Source of the DNA: Bacteroidota bacterium
GTDB lineage: Bacteria > Bacteroidota > Bacteroidia > Bacteroidales > UBA10428
DNA length: 7,034 bases
Direction: 5' to 3'
Assembly (NCBI GenBank): GCA_024640925.1
Contig: JAHEEB010000091.1
Coordinates: forward strand, 2,582 to 9,615
The notes under the pieces are model-generated. The model had not been told where the DNA came from. It did not search any database and saw nothing but the letters and a program-made list of their open reading frames with translations. Position numbers and translations under genes: made by a program. Position 1 is the stretch's first letter. Each line of letters starts with the position of its first letter. Below are positions 1 through 4,970 of the stretch, piece after piece.

Positions 1-1
1 T

Positions 2-583
2 AAACTTACTCATACCCGCCATATTCCTATCTCAATGTTTAAGGATGACCAAAAAGCTCGTATTGTTGGAAATATAGTGCTTTGTGGTAAAGCTCTTGAA
101 GCGCCTTTTTCGGGCCGGAAATGTGCCTATTATTATGTTCGTGTCAAGGAAACCGGAGATTTATTCGACGAATCGAAAATCTTCATAGAAGATGAAGATT
201 ACGGTGAGTTTGTGATTCAGGATGGTAATTACTGTGCAATTATCGATACGGGGTTTATTAAAAGTTATATTGTCGAAGACAGGAAATATTTATTCAATGG
301 TTTTAGCAAATCCAGTGAGCGACTTGAAAAATTTCTCAGAAAACATGGTGAGTATAGTTCTGGTTTTTTGGGTTTGGATAAACATCTGAGTATTTACGAA
401 GGAATTCTGGCGCCGGGCGAAAGAGTGTCAGTATCAGGCAAAGGACGTTGGAAACAAACTGAACGAACGGATATACCCGCTCCTTATGGAAAGATCTTAG
501 CTATGATAGCCGATGGTAATAAGCCCGTTTATCTGAGCGATGATCCGGATACAGTTAAGCAGAAGAATATGCTGAAAGTTTGA
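2..583 (+). CDS. GIDE (MULAN-like) domain protein, 5' end outside window
   Basis: The frame is open from base 2, giving 193 visible residues to the TGA at 581-583. The first ATG (35) has no purine-rich ribosome site before it, and the residues encoded upstream (HTRHIPIS) fit the conserved TPTS-like entry of this family, so the true start is probably left of the window. Seen: a GRK-CAYYYVRV segment near residue 39, matching the SGRPCVYYRVRV-like core of bacterial GIDE domains; a FVIQDG segment matching the usual F-x-x-x-D-G strand; and late PGERV and KPVYLSD segments matching the PGDxV and PxxISD ends. Known: eukaryotic MUL1/MULAN relatives are membrane E3 ligases with a RING finger; bacterial relatives lack the RING and their role is unclear, so a ubiquitin-ligase name would mislead. 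Many relatives have a membrane helix on either side of the domain. No helix follows here, and any N-terminal one would be outside the window. Family assignment is from recalled motifs only. Confidence 0.55.
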   Translation, partial: KLTHTRHIPISMFKDDQKARIVGNIVLCGKALEAPFSGRKCAYYYVRVKETGDLFDESKIFIEDEDYGEFVIQDGNYCAIIDTGFIKSYIVEDRKYLFNGFSKSSERLEKFLRKHGEYSSGFLGLDKHLSIYEGILAPGERVSVSGKGRWKQTERTDIPAPYGKILAMIADGNKPVYLSDDPDTVKQKNMLKV

Positions 584-600
584 AAGCGGAAGACCGAAGA

Positions 601-780
601 CAATTTCCGTGTAGTGGAAATTCATTTCGAACTGGTGGTTTTCAATTTCCGTGTAGTGGAAATTCATTTCGAACTGGTGGTTTTCGATTTCCGTGTGGTG
701 GAAATTCATTTCGAACTGGTGGTTTTCAATTTCCGTGTAGTGGTTTTTGGTTTCGAGCTGGTGGTTTTCGATTTCTACAA
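601..780. repeat. 42-bp tandem repeat, four units plus a partial fifth
   Basis: Units lie at 601-642, 643-684, 685-726 and 727-768, with a 12-base remnant to 780. The first three are nearly identical, differing at a few sites such as A/G at 686. The fourth is diverged in its middle. Each unit splits into two related 21-bp halves that share an ATTTC start and a GTGG core, so the basic period is 21 bp. Because 42 is a multiple of 3, frames stay open through the array. In frame with the upstream gene it would encode alternating hydrophobic heptads of the type F-x-F-[RE]-[VL]-V-x, beginning 17 bases after that gene's TGA. The array is probably non-coding or a read-through remnant. Arrays of this 21-bp heptad type are, from memory, common beside Bacteroidota genes. 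Confidence 0.9.
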
Positions 781-784
781 TAGG

Positions 785-804
785 TTCGACCCCAGCAGGT
801 CGAA
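785..804. repeat. Perfect 7-bp hairpin heading a dispersed repeat
   Basis: TTCGACC (785-791) and GGTCGAA (798-804) are perfect inverted arms around the 6-base loop CCAGCA. No T-tract follows directly, so it is not a classical intrinsic terminator. It could still stop or stabilise the transcript of the left-hand gene, which has no better terminator in view. It forms the head of dispersed repeat copy A. Confidence 0.6.
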
Positions 805-1076
805 TGCAATGTAATAATCTCTTTTCTATACCTCTCTGAGGTCTGGTTTTAAACCCGGGCTTACATGTTTATGGAAAATAGCTCCGGCCTGCTGGAGTCG
901 AATGTAATGCAATAATTTCTTTTCTATAAACATATGATCTCTCTGAGGTCATTAAACGTTGGGCTTTACTTCTATTCAATATTAACGATTCACTAATCAC
1001 AGATCACTGATCACTATTCACAGATCAAGATTTTTAATCCTTAACTCTCTGATGTCATTATATGTTGGGATTGACT
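786..1076. repeat. Diverged dispersed repeat copies A, B and partial C
   Basis: Copy A (about 798-842) and copy B (about 896-950) share a TCGAATG-AATG-AATAAT core, then TCTTTTCTATA, then CTCTCTGAGGTC. Copy B carries about nine extra bases (AACATATGA region) before the last block. A third partial copy at about 1045-1076 repeats the CTCTCTGA-GTCATTA part and the following TTGGG-TTGACT stretch of copy B. Copies A and B start about 98 bp apart. No reading frame is conserved between them. They resemble intergenic repeats I recall from Bacteroidota genomes (TTCTATAAACATATGA-type), but I cannot confirm that here. Confidence 0.65.
987..1028. repeat. Degenerate 7-bp microsatellite, six units
   Basis: Six consecutive 7-mers follow the pattern NATTCAC/NATCAC: GATTCAC, TAATCAC, AGATCAC, TGATCAC, TATTCAC, AGATCAA. 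The last five bases are nearly constant while the first two vary. It sits between dispersed repeat copies B and C. No function is evident. Confidence 0.75.
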
Positions 1077-1088
1077 TAATCAGCTGAT

Positions 1089-1132
1089 CCCTGGTTGGAA
1101 ATAAAAAATGGCCAGGCAAAAAAAACCAGACA
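1089..1132 (-). terminator. Possible weak terminator after the GH2 gene
   Basis: Read on the minus strand directly after the TAA, there is an 8-base T run, then CCTGGCC, a T6 run and a distal CCAGG. CCTGG/CCAGG (1113-1117 with 1089-1093 on the plus strand) gives a 5-bp stem with a long loop. The T-runs suit termination but the stem is poor, so this is tentative. Confidence 0.25.
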
Positions 1133-3982
1133 TTATGGAGTTTCTCCGGCATAAGGGTTCCATGTGTTTCGCTCTTTTACTTCAAAGAGTTCCTGCACTG
1201 TATCGAGGGCTATCGTATTTACCGGATTAAAATTATCGGAAATCATATAGTCTTCGATACTGTATAAGAGTTGTCGGGCTACAGGACGGCTTTTCAAATC
1301 ATTCTGTAAATCAATACTGCAAACCATAAGTTTCCCATTGTCTACTTTTGCTTCGAATAACATGGCCAACCTTCGGTTCAGAAACCACGTGTCGATAGGT
1401 TCAATAACAGGCCTGAATCCGGGTGGAAAGTTCTCAAGGTTCATCACCTGCTGTCTATTGGCAACCTCCCACCATTGCAAATCGCTGTAATAATCTGTAG
1501 GGAAGTTTTCAAGCGCCGGATGGGTATTGTTTATTAAAATACCTGTGGTATGCGGGGGGCGCATTTTAAACCACGATGTGTTCCAGAATACCGGAGTGAG
1601 ATATTGCACAACATCTTTCCCGTTTTGTACCTTTCCGGCAGCAAGCAACAATACCTTTCCCCCCTGCATAAGAAGATATTGAGCATCTTTGTCAAGTGTG
1701 TCGCAAACGTATATTTTTGAAGTGTTTAATTCGGGTAACTCCGAAGGATATACCCAGAAGTTCCAGGAGTTGCTTAACCCGTTTACCGATACTTCCAGGT
1801 TAAACTTTTCAGCCTGAATCACCTCTTTTAAATCGAATTTATTTGTGTCGGCCAACTGGCAATTACCAATTGGGAGTTTCAATGCCAGCAGATTTTTAGA
1901 GTAAATAACTTTCCCTTTTGAATTTTTTATTTGCCACGAAACATCTGCAGTTTCTATGGTTGAATCAGTAAAGTTTGCCACTTCAATTGTAAAAGAAAGA
2001 ATTTCATCTTTGGTAAAGGTGAATTTTGGCAAACGAACCAATGGAACTAGAGCATTGCAAAAACTTTTGAATTCACCTGGTGCAGCATACCCTTTTTCAT
2101 CCCAGAATGCATCGAGAACGCCTACAAGAGCGGTCCCCTGTCCCGGAAAATCGTTCAACCCCAAAAGTTGGAACCCTGCGAGGCCTGGCGTGCGCAAGGT
2201 AGCTTCAATTTCCTGTTTATAACACGATAGTTGCAGTTTCCCTGATGCCATTAGAAAATCGTGAGCTAAATCGCCCATGTAATTCTTGTTGAGTTCCTCT
2301 TCGAACAGTTCAAAATTCTTTGCCTTCAGTGGCCCTTTGTATTTCTCGATTTCCCTGAAGTTTGGAAATGCACACCATTGTCCCATTTCGTGAGTTATAT
2401 ATGGGCGCTTCTGGCTTTCCATCTTATTACTATAATCGAATGAATTCCCGGGTTGTATGTCTTTCCAATCTAGTCCTCGTGGTCCGGATCGCACAATATA
2501 ATCGCTGTTCTCCATAATGCTCCAGCTCCGTCCGGTAGAAGCGCCACAATAAACCCGCTGAGGATCTTTCTTTTTAAAGTGTTTAAGCCATTCATTCAGA
2601 TAGGGCACATAATTTCCGGAGGGTTCGTTTCCATAGGCCATCATACAAAAAGAAGGATGGTTTCCGTAAGCATTAAGTATTCTTTCGGTCTCATCGTAAA
2701 CGTATTTGTCAATAGGCTTTCCCTTGCCAAGCGATGTTGAGTATTTTGCCCAGCTTGGCCCTTCGACCTGCAGGTAAAACCCGGCTTTGTCAGCAGCGGC
2801 AAATGCTGCTTCGGGCGGACAATAGGAATGAAAGCGCATATGATTTAATCCGTACGATCTGCATATCTTGAATACTTTTGCCCAATCTTGTTCTGCAACT
2901 GGCGGATAACCTGTAAGAGGAAATACACTGCATTCAACCGTTCCGCGTAAAAAAACAGTCCTGTTATTGATCTGAAACCGTGAACCGGATATGGTGAATT
3001 CCCTCATACCAAAGGGGATTATCTTAGAATCGATCATACTATTTTCATCTTCCAGGCAAATTTCCATTTCGTAGAGGTTGGGATTAAATTCATCCCAGGT
3101 TTTAAAATTCCCGCTCATAGGAAAGTCGATACGAATAGATGGAGATGGATTCTTAATGTCTATTTTTATGGGAGTAATATTATCTTTTACATCACTGGCA
3201 GAACGGACATTTATTGAAATTTTTCCATTTTTTATGTTTTCATATCCTTTGATTGTCATGCTAACATGAACCAATTTGTCTTTTAGATCTGGAACCAGCT
3301 TCACAGAATCGAGATGTGTTTTTGAACCTGCGATAAGCTCAATTCTTCCGGCTATACCATTCCAGTTGCCCTGAGTATGGTCCGTTAAACTATGCGAATT
3401 AATTCCCGGATCTACATCTTTAATGCTGTTGTCGATTCGTATTGTAATGATATGTTTCCCGGGTTTAGAAGCTTCGGAGGGAAGTTCAAATATATGTGGA
3501 GTGGATAAACTGTTTTGGGAACCAACCATCAGTCCATCGATCCATAAAGTTGACTGCCAGTGGGGACGTTCAAGAAAAAGCACAATGCGCTTATCCTTCC
3601 AGGTTTCGGGTATAACAATCGCTTTCTGATACCATGCCGGTCCGACATAATACTTTACAGGAGTGAGCCAGAAGGGAAATTTTGTATTTCCAGGGTCGCG
3701 ATATTTTGCCATGGCAGGGTTGAAATACCAGGAACTGTCATAAATGCTCCCTGTCCATTTGGTTTTAACTGTAGGCACAAAACCCTTATTGTTTTCTGAC
3801 ATAGAACCAGGCAGAGTTATTGTCTCCATCAATTCTTTCAGATACCATTTTTCAGAAATACCATTTTCCAGTGTATCCATCTGAAAAAGCCAGTTACCAC
3901 TCAAACTTAAACTATTTCCATTCTGACTATAAGAATAGAGTGATATAAGCCACGATAAAAGAAAAATAAATTTTCTCTTCAT
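1133..3982 (-). CDS. Secreted GH2-family glycoside hydrolase (beta-galactosidase-like)
   Basis: The protein is 949 residues and complete. Residues 1-20 form a signal peptide: MKRK, a hydrophobic core, then SYSQ. There is no lipobox cysteine and no T9SS tail, so a periplasmic location is likely. Domains in order: a jelly-roll sugar-binding domain (about 25-220, with WYQKAIVIP and the ERPHWQSTLWIDG type segment); an Ig-like domain (about 222-330); the TIM barrel (about 331-645); a further beta domain (about 650-745); and a Rossmann/glutamine-amidotransferase-like C-terminal region (about 755-915, with GGKVLLLAAGK and a HPAL-FPT motif). The catalytic acid/base is E453 in GNEPSG and the likely nucleophile is E532 in HEMGQW. 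Their spacing of 79 residues is close to that of E. coli LacZ (461 and 537). Known: GH2 enzymes are retaining exo-glycosidases. The substrate cannot be read from sequence; galactoside, galacturonide, glucuronide or arabinoside are all possible. The ATG at 3982 directly precedes the signal peptide. No strong Shine-Dalgarno is seen, which is normal in Bacteroidota. Confidence 0.93.
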   Translation of the reverse strand: MKRKFIFLLSWLISLYSYSQNGNSLSLSGNWLFQMDTLENGISEKWYLKELMETITLPGSMSENNKGFVPTVKTKWTGSIYDSSWYFNPAMAKYRDPGNTKFPFWLTPVKYYVGPAWYQKAIVIPETWKDKRIVLFLERPHWQSTLWIDGLMVGSQNSLSTPHIFELPSEASKPGKHIITIRIDNSIKDVDPGINSHSLTDHTQGNWNGIAGRIELIAGSKTHLDSVKLVPDLKDKLVHVSMTIKGYENIKNGKISINVRSASDVKDNITPIKIDIKNPSPSIRIDFPMSGNFKTWDEFNPNLYEMEICLEDENSMIDSKIIPFGMREFTISGSRFQINNRTVFLRGTVECSVFPLTGYPPVAEQDWAKVFKICRSYGLNHMRFHSYCPPEAAFAAADKAGFYLQVEGPSWAKYSTSLGKGKPIDKYVYDETERILNAYGNHPSFCMMAYGNEPSGNYVPYLNEWLKHFKKKDPQRVYCGASTGRSWSIMENSDYIVRSGPRGLDWKDIQPGNSFDYSNKMESQKRPYITHEMGQWCAFPNFREIEKYKGPLKAKNFELFEEELNKNYMGDLAHDFLMASGKLQLSCYKQEIEATLRTPGLAGFQLLGLNDFPGQGTALVGVLDAFWDEKGYAAPGEFKSFCNALVPLVRLPKFTFTKDEILSFTIEVANFTDSTIETADVSWQIKNSKGKVIYSKNLLALKLPIGNCQLADTNKFDLKEVIQAEKFNLEVSVNGLSNSWNFWVYPSELPELNTSKIYVCDTLDKDAQYLLMQGGKVLLLAAGKVQNGKDVVQYLTPVFWNTSWFKMRPPHTTGILINNTHPALENFPTDYYSDLQWWEVANRQQVMNLENFPPGFRPVIEPIDTWFLNRRLAMLFEAKVDNGKLMVCSIDLQNDLKSRPVARQLLYSIEDYMISDNFNPVNTIALDTVQELFEVKERNTWNPYAGETP
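3923..3982 (-). other. Signal peptide of the GH2 enzyme
   Basis: Residues 1-20 show the classic layout: KRK charge, the hydrophobic core FIFLLSWLISLY, then a small/polar SYSQ end. Cleavage is likely around residues 19-20. The absence of cysteine argues against lipoprotein processing. Confidence 0.85.
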
Positions 3983-4004
3983 AAATAATTGAATTATGAA
4001 TAAT

Positions 4005-4012
4005 CAAACTTA
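4005..4012 (-). promoter_or_regulatory. Candidate -7 promoter element (TAnnTTTG) for GH2
   Basis: On the minus strand this reads TAAGTTTG, an exact match to the Bacteroides -7 consensus TAnnTTTG, 22 bases before the ATG. No convincing TTTG lies at the usual -33 spacing; a TTG sits only 8 bases upstream. If real, the leader would be roughly 15 nt. The upstream side abuts repeat sequence starting at 4031. Confidence 0.4.
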
Positions 4013-4030
4013 CATAAAAACAATGTTTTC

Positions 4031-4069
4031 TTTGTGGATTTTTATTTGCCACCAAAACACAAAAACACC
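4031..4069. repeat. Partial copy of the GCCACCAA dispersed repeat
   Basis: TTTGTGG, then TTTGCCACCAAAACACAAA and a CACC end, match the first ~40 bases of the two longer copies at 4094 and 4509. It lacks their downstream GATCTCAACCTGG part. GTGGC-GCCAC repeats followed by ACACAAAGAC strings are, from memory, widespread in Bacteroidota intergenic DNA. Confidence 0.7.
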
Positions 4070-4093
4070 AAATAATAGACAAAAATATTGGTC

Positions 4094-4196
4094 TTTGTGG
4101 CTTTCCTTTTGCCACCAAGACTCAAAGACTCTAAGATACACTAAGATGGGGTGCGGATCTCAACCTGGCTGCGTCTTCAGACCTGTCAGCGTTGTT
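4094..4196. repeat. Direct repeat copy 1 (~103 bp)
   Basis: Runs from TTTGTGGCTTTCC through GCCACCAAGA, GATACACTAA, GCGGATCTCAACCTGG and CGTCTTCAGACCTG to GCGTTGTT. It pairs with 4509-4611 with about seven substitutions and two single-base indels. Its continuation, GAAAAAAGTATC, appears only 162 bp later at 4359, which suggests an interruption. Confidence 0.88.
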
Positions 4197-4277
4197 AAAC
4201 CCGGGTTAAGCAATAGAAATATTAAAAATTTCAATTGCTTACAGCCTGCAAGGCGTACCGGGTTAACCCCGATTTAG

Positions 4278-4319
4278 AAATTGTTACAGCAATTTTAAAA
4301 AAATGCTGTATTACAATTT
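4278..4319. repeat. Strong bulged hairpin (14 bp stem)
   Basis: AAATTGT-TACAGCA (4278-4291) pairs with TGCTGTA (4304-4310) and ACAATTT (4313-4319), leaving a 2-base TT bulge and a 12-base A/T loop. No T-tract follows on either strand. It lies inside the putative insertion. Confidence 0.8.
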
Positions 4320-4330
4320 GTTAATCGTTT

Positions 4331-4348
4331 ACGCATTCTCTAATGCGT
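4331..4348. repeat. Perfect 7-bp hairpin with CTCT loop
   Basis: ACGCATT (4331-4337) and AATGCGT (4342-4348) are exact inverted arms around CTCT. It lies 10 bases before the right end of the putative insertion. Confidence 0.75.
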
Positions 4349-4361
4349 TATCTGGGTTGAA

Positions 4362-4381
4362 AAAAGTATCGGTATACTTTT
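4362..4381. repeat. Perfect 8-bp hairpin with CGGT loop
   Basis: AAAAGTAT (4362-4369) and ATACTTTT (4374-4381) are exact inverted arms. The run of T at the right end could act as a short terminator tail on the plus strand, but the stem is AT-rich and no plus-strand gene is upstream. Confidence 0.6.
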
Positions 4382-4393
4382 GTTGGTGGAGAC

Positions 4394-4448
4394 ATTCTGC
4401 TTAACCTCCCCTTCCCCCTCCTTGCTAAAGGAGGGGAGAAATTCTGCT
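4394..4448. mobile_element. 39-bp C/G hairpin flanked by 8-bp direct repeats
   Basis: CCCCTCCTT (4415-4423), loop GCTA, then AAGGAGGGG (4428-4436) form a perfect 9-bp stem. The surrounding segment 4402-4440 is bounded by exact ATTCTGCT copies at 4394-4401 and 4441-4448, which looks like a target-site duplication. CCTCCCC...AAGGAGGGG palindromes recur across many bacterial genomes as REP-like elements, from memory. Whether this unit moves is inference. Confidence 0.6.
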
Positions 4449-4508
4449 AAAAGGGAATTTATTGTTTATTGTTGAATCATACATTACATATAGAATTAAA
4501 TTTTTGTT

Positions 4509-4611
4509 TTCGTGGCTTTCCCTTTTGCCACCAAAACACAAAGACTCCAAGATACACTAATATGGGTGCGGATCTCAACCTGGTTGCGTCTTCAGACCTG
4601 CCAGCGTTGTT
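4509..4611. repeat. Direct repeat copy 2 (~103 bp), uninterrupted
   Basis: Partner of 4094-4196. It continues without a break into GAAAAAAGTATC (4612-4623), the block that copy 1 shows only after its 162-bp extra segment. It is therefore the likely empty-site version. Confidence 0.88.
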
Positions 4612-4655
4612 GAAAAAAGTATCTAAGTATGGGAAAATAAATTATTTTCAACAAC
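4606..4655. repeat. 11-bp perfect inverted repeat at the end of copy 2
   Basis: GTTGTTGAAAA (4606-4616) and TTTTCAACAAC (4645-4655) are exact inverted arms with a 28-base spacer. The left arm spans the junction where copy 1 is interrupted, so the inserted form would have lost this stem. Confidence 0.7.
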
Positions 4656-4663
4656 CAGACTGA

Positions 4664-4697
4664 ATAAAAAAAGAGACCGGAAAATTCCGGCCTCTTT
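4664..4697 (-). terminator. Strong intrinsic terminator of the T9SS-protein gene
   Basis: On the minus strand AAAGAGGCCGG, loop AATTTT, then CCGGTCTCTTT give an 11-bp stem with a single G-U pair, running into a T-rich tail (seven consecutive T). It starts 33 bases after the TAA at 4731-4733. It should separate this gene's transcript from the GH2 gene downstream. Confidence 0.92.
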
Positions 4698-4730
4698 GTG
4701 CAGATTTATTAAGAAATAGTATTTTATTGC

Positions 4731-4970
4731 TTAGCGTATAATCTGGATACACTGATTATTTATCGTATTACCAGACACTATTCTTACAATATAAGTTCCC
4801 GAAGCTACATTCAGGTTGAGTGTTTCAGTAGTTATACCATCAAGGTATAATTCTTTTTGCAGAATGCATCTGCCATCCAATGAAACGATAGACAAATTAG
4901 CTGTAGTTGAATATTCATTATTCAATTTCAGTGTGAAGTTTCCATCATTTGGATTGGGGTAAGCAACCAT
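4731..4970 (-). other. T9SS type A C-terminal sorting domain
   Basis: The last ~79 residues show the conserved order: YPNP-x-DG-x-F near the start, a mid strand SIVSLDGR, then SGTYIVRI and a basic end. This is the TIGR04183-type signal, recognised from motifs. It implies a Bacteroidota host with a Por secretion system. Confidence 0.9.

Larger units (their letters stand above)
584..1132. other. Repeat-filled gap between convergent genes
   Basis: This 549-bp stretch separates the convergent GIDE-like and GH2 genes. Beyond the repeats listed separately it holds a small palindrome (ATCAGCTGAT, 1079-1088) and an A-rich block at 1101-1125, which reads as T-rich just past the GH2 stop. Short open frames here lie inside the 42-bp array and have no coding support. 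I see no RNA gene or transposase remnant. Confidence 0.6.
4197..4358. mobile_element. Putative ~162-bp MITE-like hairpin insertion
   Basis: Copy 2 reads GCGTTGTT directly into GAAAAAAGTATC (4604-4623). In copy 1 the same two blocks are separated by this segment. Its ends are imperfect inverted repeats: AACCCGGGT from 4198 against AACCCAGAT read inward from 4358, 7 of 9 matching. The exact boundaries and any target duplication (possibly GTT) are ambiguous. Inside are nested inverted repeats AACCCGG/CCGGGTT and AAGCAAT/ATTGCTT (4198-4264), a 14-bp bulged stem (4278-4319) and a 7-bp hairpin (4331-4348). There is no open frame for a transposase, so any mobility would be non-autonomous. The alternative is a deletion in copy 2. 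Confidence 0.5.
3983..4730. other. Repeat- and hairpin-rich intergenic region
   Basis: This 748-bp stretch lies between two minus-strand genes. It holds the GH2 promoter candidate, three copies of a GCCACCAA-type repeat, two ~103-bp direct repeats, at least five inverted repeats and the terminator of the right-hand gene. Two short plus-strand open frames (3996-4277 and 4469-4663) run through the repeats. The two repeat copies are in different frames after an extra G near 4146-4149, so these frames are unlikely to be genes. Confidence 0.7.

Noticed and set aside
35..37. ATG as the start of the GIDE-like gene
   Set aside because: No ribosome site precedes it and the upstream in-frame residues fit the family's conserved entry, so an earlier start outside the window is more likely.
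601..780. CRISPR array
   Set aside because: Units are contiguous tandem copies with no variable spacers, and no cas genes are nearby.
497..814. Open frames on both strands through the 42-bp array
   Set aside because: A stop-free repeat whose length is a multiple of 3 keeps several frames open automatically; no independent coding signal.
3996..4277. Plus-strand 93-codon open frame
   Set aside because: It runs through dispersed repeats and the putative insertion; its frame is not kept in the second repeat copy, which differs by single-base indels.
4198..4381. Structured regulatory RNA or riboswitch
   Set aside because: Several hairpins are present, but they lie over 200 bp upstream of the GH2 start with a promoter candidate in between, and no known riboswitch core is recognisable; an inserted repeat explains them better.
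4469..4663. Plus-strand 64-codon open frame
   Set aside because: Derived from repeat copy 2; a different frame from copy 1 after the repeat's GGG run, and no ribosome site or recognisable domain.
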